From Granulosicoccus antarcticus IMCC3135 (GTDB lineage: Bacteria > Pseudomonadota > Gammaproteobacteria > Granulosicoccales > Granulosicoccaceae), in assembly GCF_002215215.1 (NCBI RefSeq), contig NZ_CP018632.1:2910501-2974500 (forward strand): a DNA stretch of 64,000 nt. Direction: 5' to 3'. The position numbers and the translations under genes were made by a program. This document shows, one piece after another, positions 62,662 to 64,000 of the stretch (positions are counted from its first letter, which is position 1; every line of letters begins with the position of its first letter). The notes under the pieces are model-generated. The model saw nothing but the letters and a program-made list of their open reading frames with translations. It had not been told where the DNA came from and did no database searches.

Positions 62662-64000
62662 TTGGATAATCAAAGCCTGCTAGAGGAGTTGGAGGAGCTT
62701 CGTGCATCCAATAAGGAGCTTCTGGTTTGCAAGCAGCAGCTGGATGCAATAATGGACAATGCTCCCGTTGAAATCTACCTGAAAGACCGTAATGGTCGAT
62801 ATCTTAGAATCAACAAGGAATTCGAGCGGATATTTGGCGTCCAAGGCAAAGAACTGATCGGTTTGCTGCCCGAGGATGTGCATGATCCCAAGCTGGCAAG
62901 TTCCACCAGAAGTCACGATTTATTCGTTCTCAACTCTGGACTTGTCGAGCGCCGGGAAGAAGTTGCCATGTTGGCAGGCGACAATCAGCTACACACGTTG
63001 TTGACGATAAAATTTCCCGTATTCGATGATGACGGCGAGATCAATGGCCTGGGGGCTATTGTCACTGACATCTCCGAGCATAAGCGTTTGGAGGAAACCG
63101 TGCGACGTGCCCAGAGGATGGATGCGATTGGTCAGCTCACCGGCGGTATTGCCCACGACTTCAACAATCTCCTGGGAATCGTGATGGGTAATCTGGAGCT
63201 TCTGGAAGCCTTCGTGAATCACAGCGAAAAAGCGAGATTCCATGTTGAATCTGCATTGAAGGGTGCAACAAGAGGGGCAGAATTAACCAGAAAGCTTCTG
63301 AGCTTTTCGAGACCGACAGGCGGTATTGCCAAAACCGTTTGCCTTAATGAATTCATTCGGGAGATGGAGGCGATAGCTGTCAAGTCGCTGACTGTCTCCA
63401 TCAAGCTGGACATACAACTGGCGGATGATCTCTGGACGGTAAGAATCAACCCTGGAGAAATGGAAGATACCCTTTTGAACCTGTCGCTAAATGCGCGAGA
63501 TGCTGTACCTGCCGGGGGTCAGATCTTCATCAGGACGAGTAATGAAGTCATTGATGAAAGTTACGTTCGCAACAATCCGCAAGCCAGAACTGGTGAATTC
63601 GTGATGTTATCGGTCCGTGACAATGGTCATGGCATGACACCCGAGATTCTCAAGCGTGCAGTAGAGCCTTTTTTTACCATGAAGGAGGCTAACGAGGGTA
63701 CGGGGCTGGGCCTGAGTATGGTGTACGGCTTTATCAAACGTTCCGGTGGACACATGAAAATCCTGTCTGCACCCGGCGAAGGTACTGATGTCAGATTGTA
63801 TTTGCCACGAGTATACGAGGACGTTGCCAGTGATTTGAAAAATCAGGCGCAGACGACTATGCACGGTGGCAATGAGACGATCCTGATTGTTGATGATGAA
63901 AAGGCGTTGGTCGAAATTGCCGTGTTCCATCTCCAGAGTCTGGGTTATAAAACGTATACCGCTAACGATAGTCAACAAGCCCTCGAACACCTGCAGGCCC
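62662..64000 (+). CDS. Second PAS hybrid histidine kinase, cut by window end; original start possibly disrupted
   Basis: A continuous plus-strand frame aligns without gaps to the upstream kinase: coiled coil EELEELRASNKEL, PAS NAPVEIYLKDRNGRYLRINK, HisKA with GQLTGGIAHDFNNLLGIVMG, HATPase NLSLNARDAV, VRDNGHGMTP and GTGLGLSMVYGF, and the start of a receiver (ETILIVDDEKALVEIA). The paralogue's ATG corresponds to an ATG at 62641 here, but codons 4 and 5 (62650-62655), Glu-Gln in the paralogue, are TAG TAG. Translation would have to begin later, most simply at the TTG at 62662, which loses seven residues of the coiled coil and no domain. I therefore call it a probably functional gene with a shifted start, but it could be a recent pseudogene. 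The 3' end is outside the window. Confidence 0.8.
   Translation, partial: MDNQSLLEELEELRASNKELLVCKQQLDAIMDNAPVEIYLKDRNGRYLRINKEFERIFGVQGKELIGLLPEDVHDPKLASSTRSHDLFVLNSGLVERREEVAMLAGDNQLHTLLTIKFPVFDDDGEINGLGAIVTDISEHKRLEETVRRAQRMDAIGQLTGGIAHDFNNLLGIVMGNLELLEAFVNHSEKARFHVESALKGATRGAELTRKLLSFSRPTGGIAKTVCLNEFIREMEAIAVKSLTVSIKLDIQLADDLWTVRINPGEMEDTLLNLSLNARDAVPAGGQIFIRTSNEVIDESYVRNNPQARTGEFVMLSVRDNGHGMTPEILKRAVEPFFTMKEANEGTGLGLSMVYGFIKRSGGHMKILSAPGEGTDVRLYLPRVYEDVASDLKNQAQTTMHGGNETILIVDDEKALVEIAVFHLQSLGYKTYTANDSQQALEHLQA

Noticed and set aside
1-64000. tRNA, rRNA, CRISPR arrays, prophage or integrative element
   Set aside because: I found no cloverleaf, rRNA segment, regular direct-repeat array, integrase or phage structural gene in the sequence.

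Overview
The window reads as chromosome from a free-living, probably marine, heterotrophic gammaproteobacterium. The best whole-protein matches I can recall (RlmG, the YbhG-F-S-R efflux set, a YfcG-type glutathione transferase, UgpB, 3-mercaptopyruvate sulfurtransferase) are proteobacterial and mostly gammaproteobacterial. The large number of ABC and TTT uptake systems suits a large-genome marine scavenger; a Granulosicoccus-like organism would fit, but that is inference only. I see no rRNA, tRNA, CRISPR array, integrase or prophage. Genes are dense and lie in short operons on both strands.

Layout, left to right. 1-129: N-terminus of an unidentified coiled-coil protein that leaves the window. 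212-7121 (minus): a lipoprotein, then a complete branched-chain-amino-acid-type ABC importer (livM, livH, livF, livG, livK) with a GntR/FCD regulator upstream; a Rho-independent terminator sits between livK and livG. 7455-8642 (plus): rRNA methyltransferase RlmG. 8654-12239 (minus): a translationally coupled pair, a seven-helix hybrid histidine kinase and a LacI-type ligand-binding sensor with no DNA-binding domain. 12400-15237 (minus): HerA-like ATPase and a small hypothetical protein. 15463-21199 (plus): ybhGFSR-type efflux ABC system and a YfcG-like glutathione transferase. 21203-22425 (minus): cytochrome b561-type protein and cytochrome c'. 22593-23435: sulfurtransferase. 23440-26466 (minus): tctABC tripartite tricarboxylate transporter. 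26639-28369: SulP anion transporter. 28495-32698 (minus): ugpBAEC glycerol-3-phosphate importer. 32871-37731: an orphan amino-acid-type binding protein overlapping a kynurenine-formamidase-like hydrolase, an aldehyde dehydrogenase, and a convergent GAF regulator. 37950-40690 (minus): two tandem paralogous exported proteins of unknown function. 40972-42363: S41 protease lipoprotein.

42453-47165: a four-carbon acid-sugar (L-threonate-type) catabolic operon, ltnD-otnK-otnC-otnI, divergent from a LacI-family regulator; a perfect 20-bp palindrome lies between them. 47743-49983: a c-di-GMP protein that fuses a YgaP-like membrane domain to a degenerate GGDEF and an intact EAL domain. 50128-51051: membrane-anchored ClpP-fold protein. 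51352-58151: a sugar or polyol operon with two Gfo/Idh/MocA dehydrogenases and a complete ABC importer, followed by a drug/metabolite-type exporter. 59356-60393 (minus): a proline racemase/hydroxyproline epimerase family enzyme with both catalytic cysteines replaced. 60634-60799: a 166-bp near-perfect palindrome of MITE type. 60847-64000: two tandem, ungapped paralogous PAS hybrid histidine kinases; in the second one codons 4 and 5 of the aligned frame are both TAG.

Overall this is uptake and catabolism of small carbon and nitrogen compounds (amino acids, glycerol phosphate, acid sugars, polyols, hydroxyproline-like compounds) mixed with signalling genes. The parts least explained by known families are the LacI-sensor/7TM-kinase pair, the tandem 37950-40690 paralogues, the YgaP-EAL fusion, the tandem kinases with the double amber codon, and the 166-bp palindrome.
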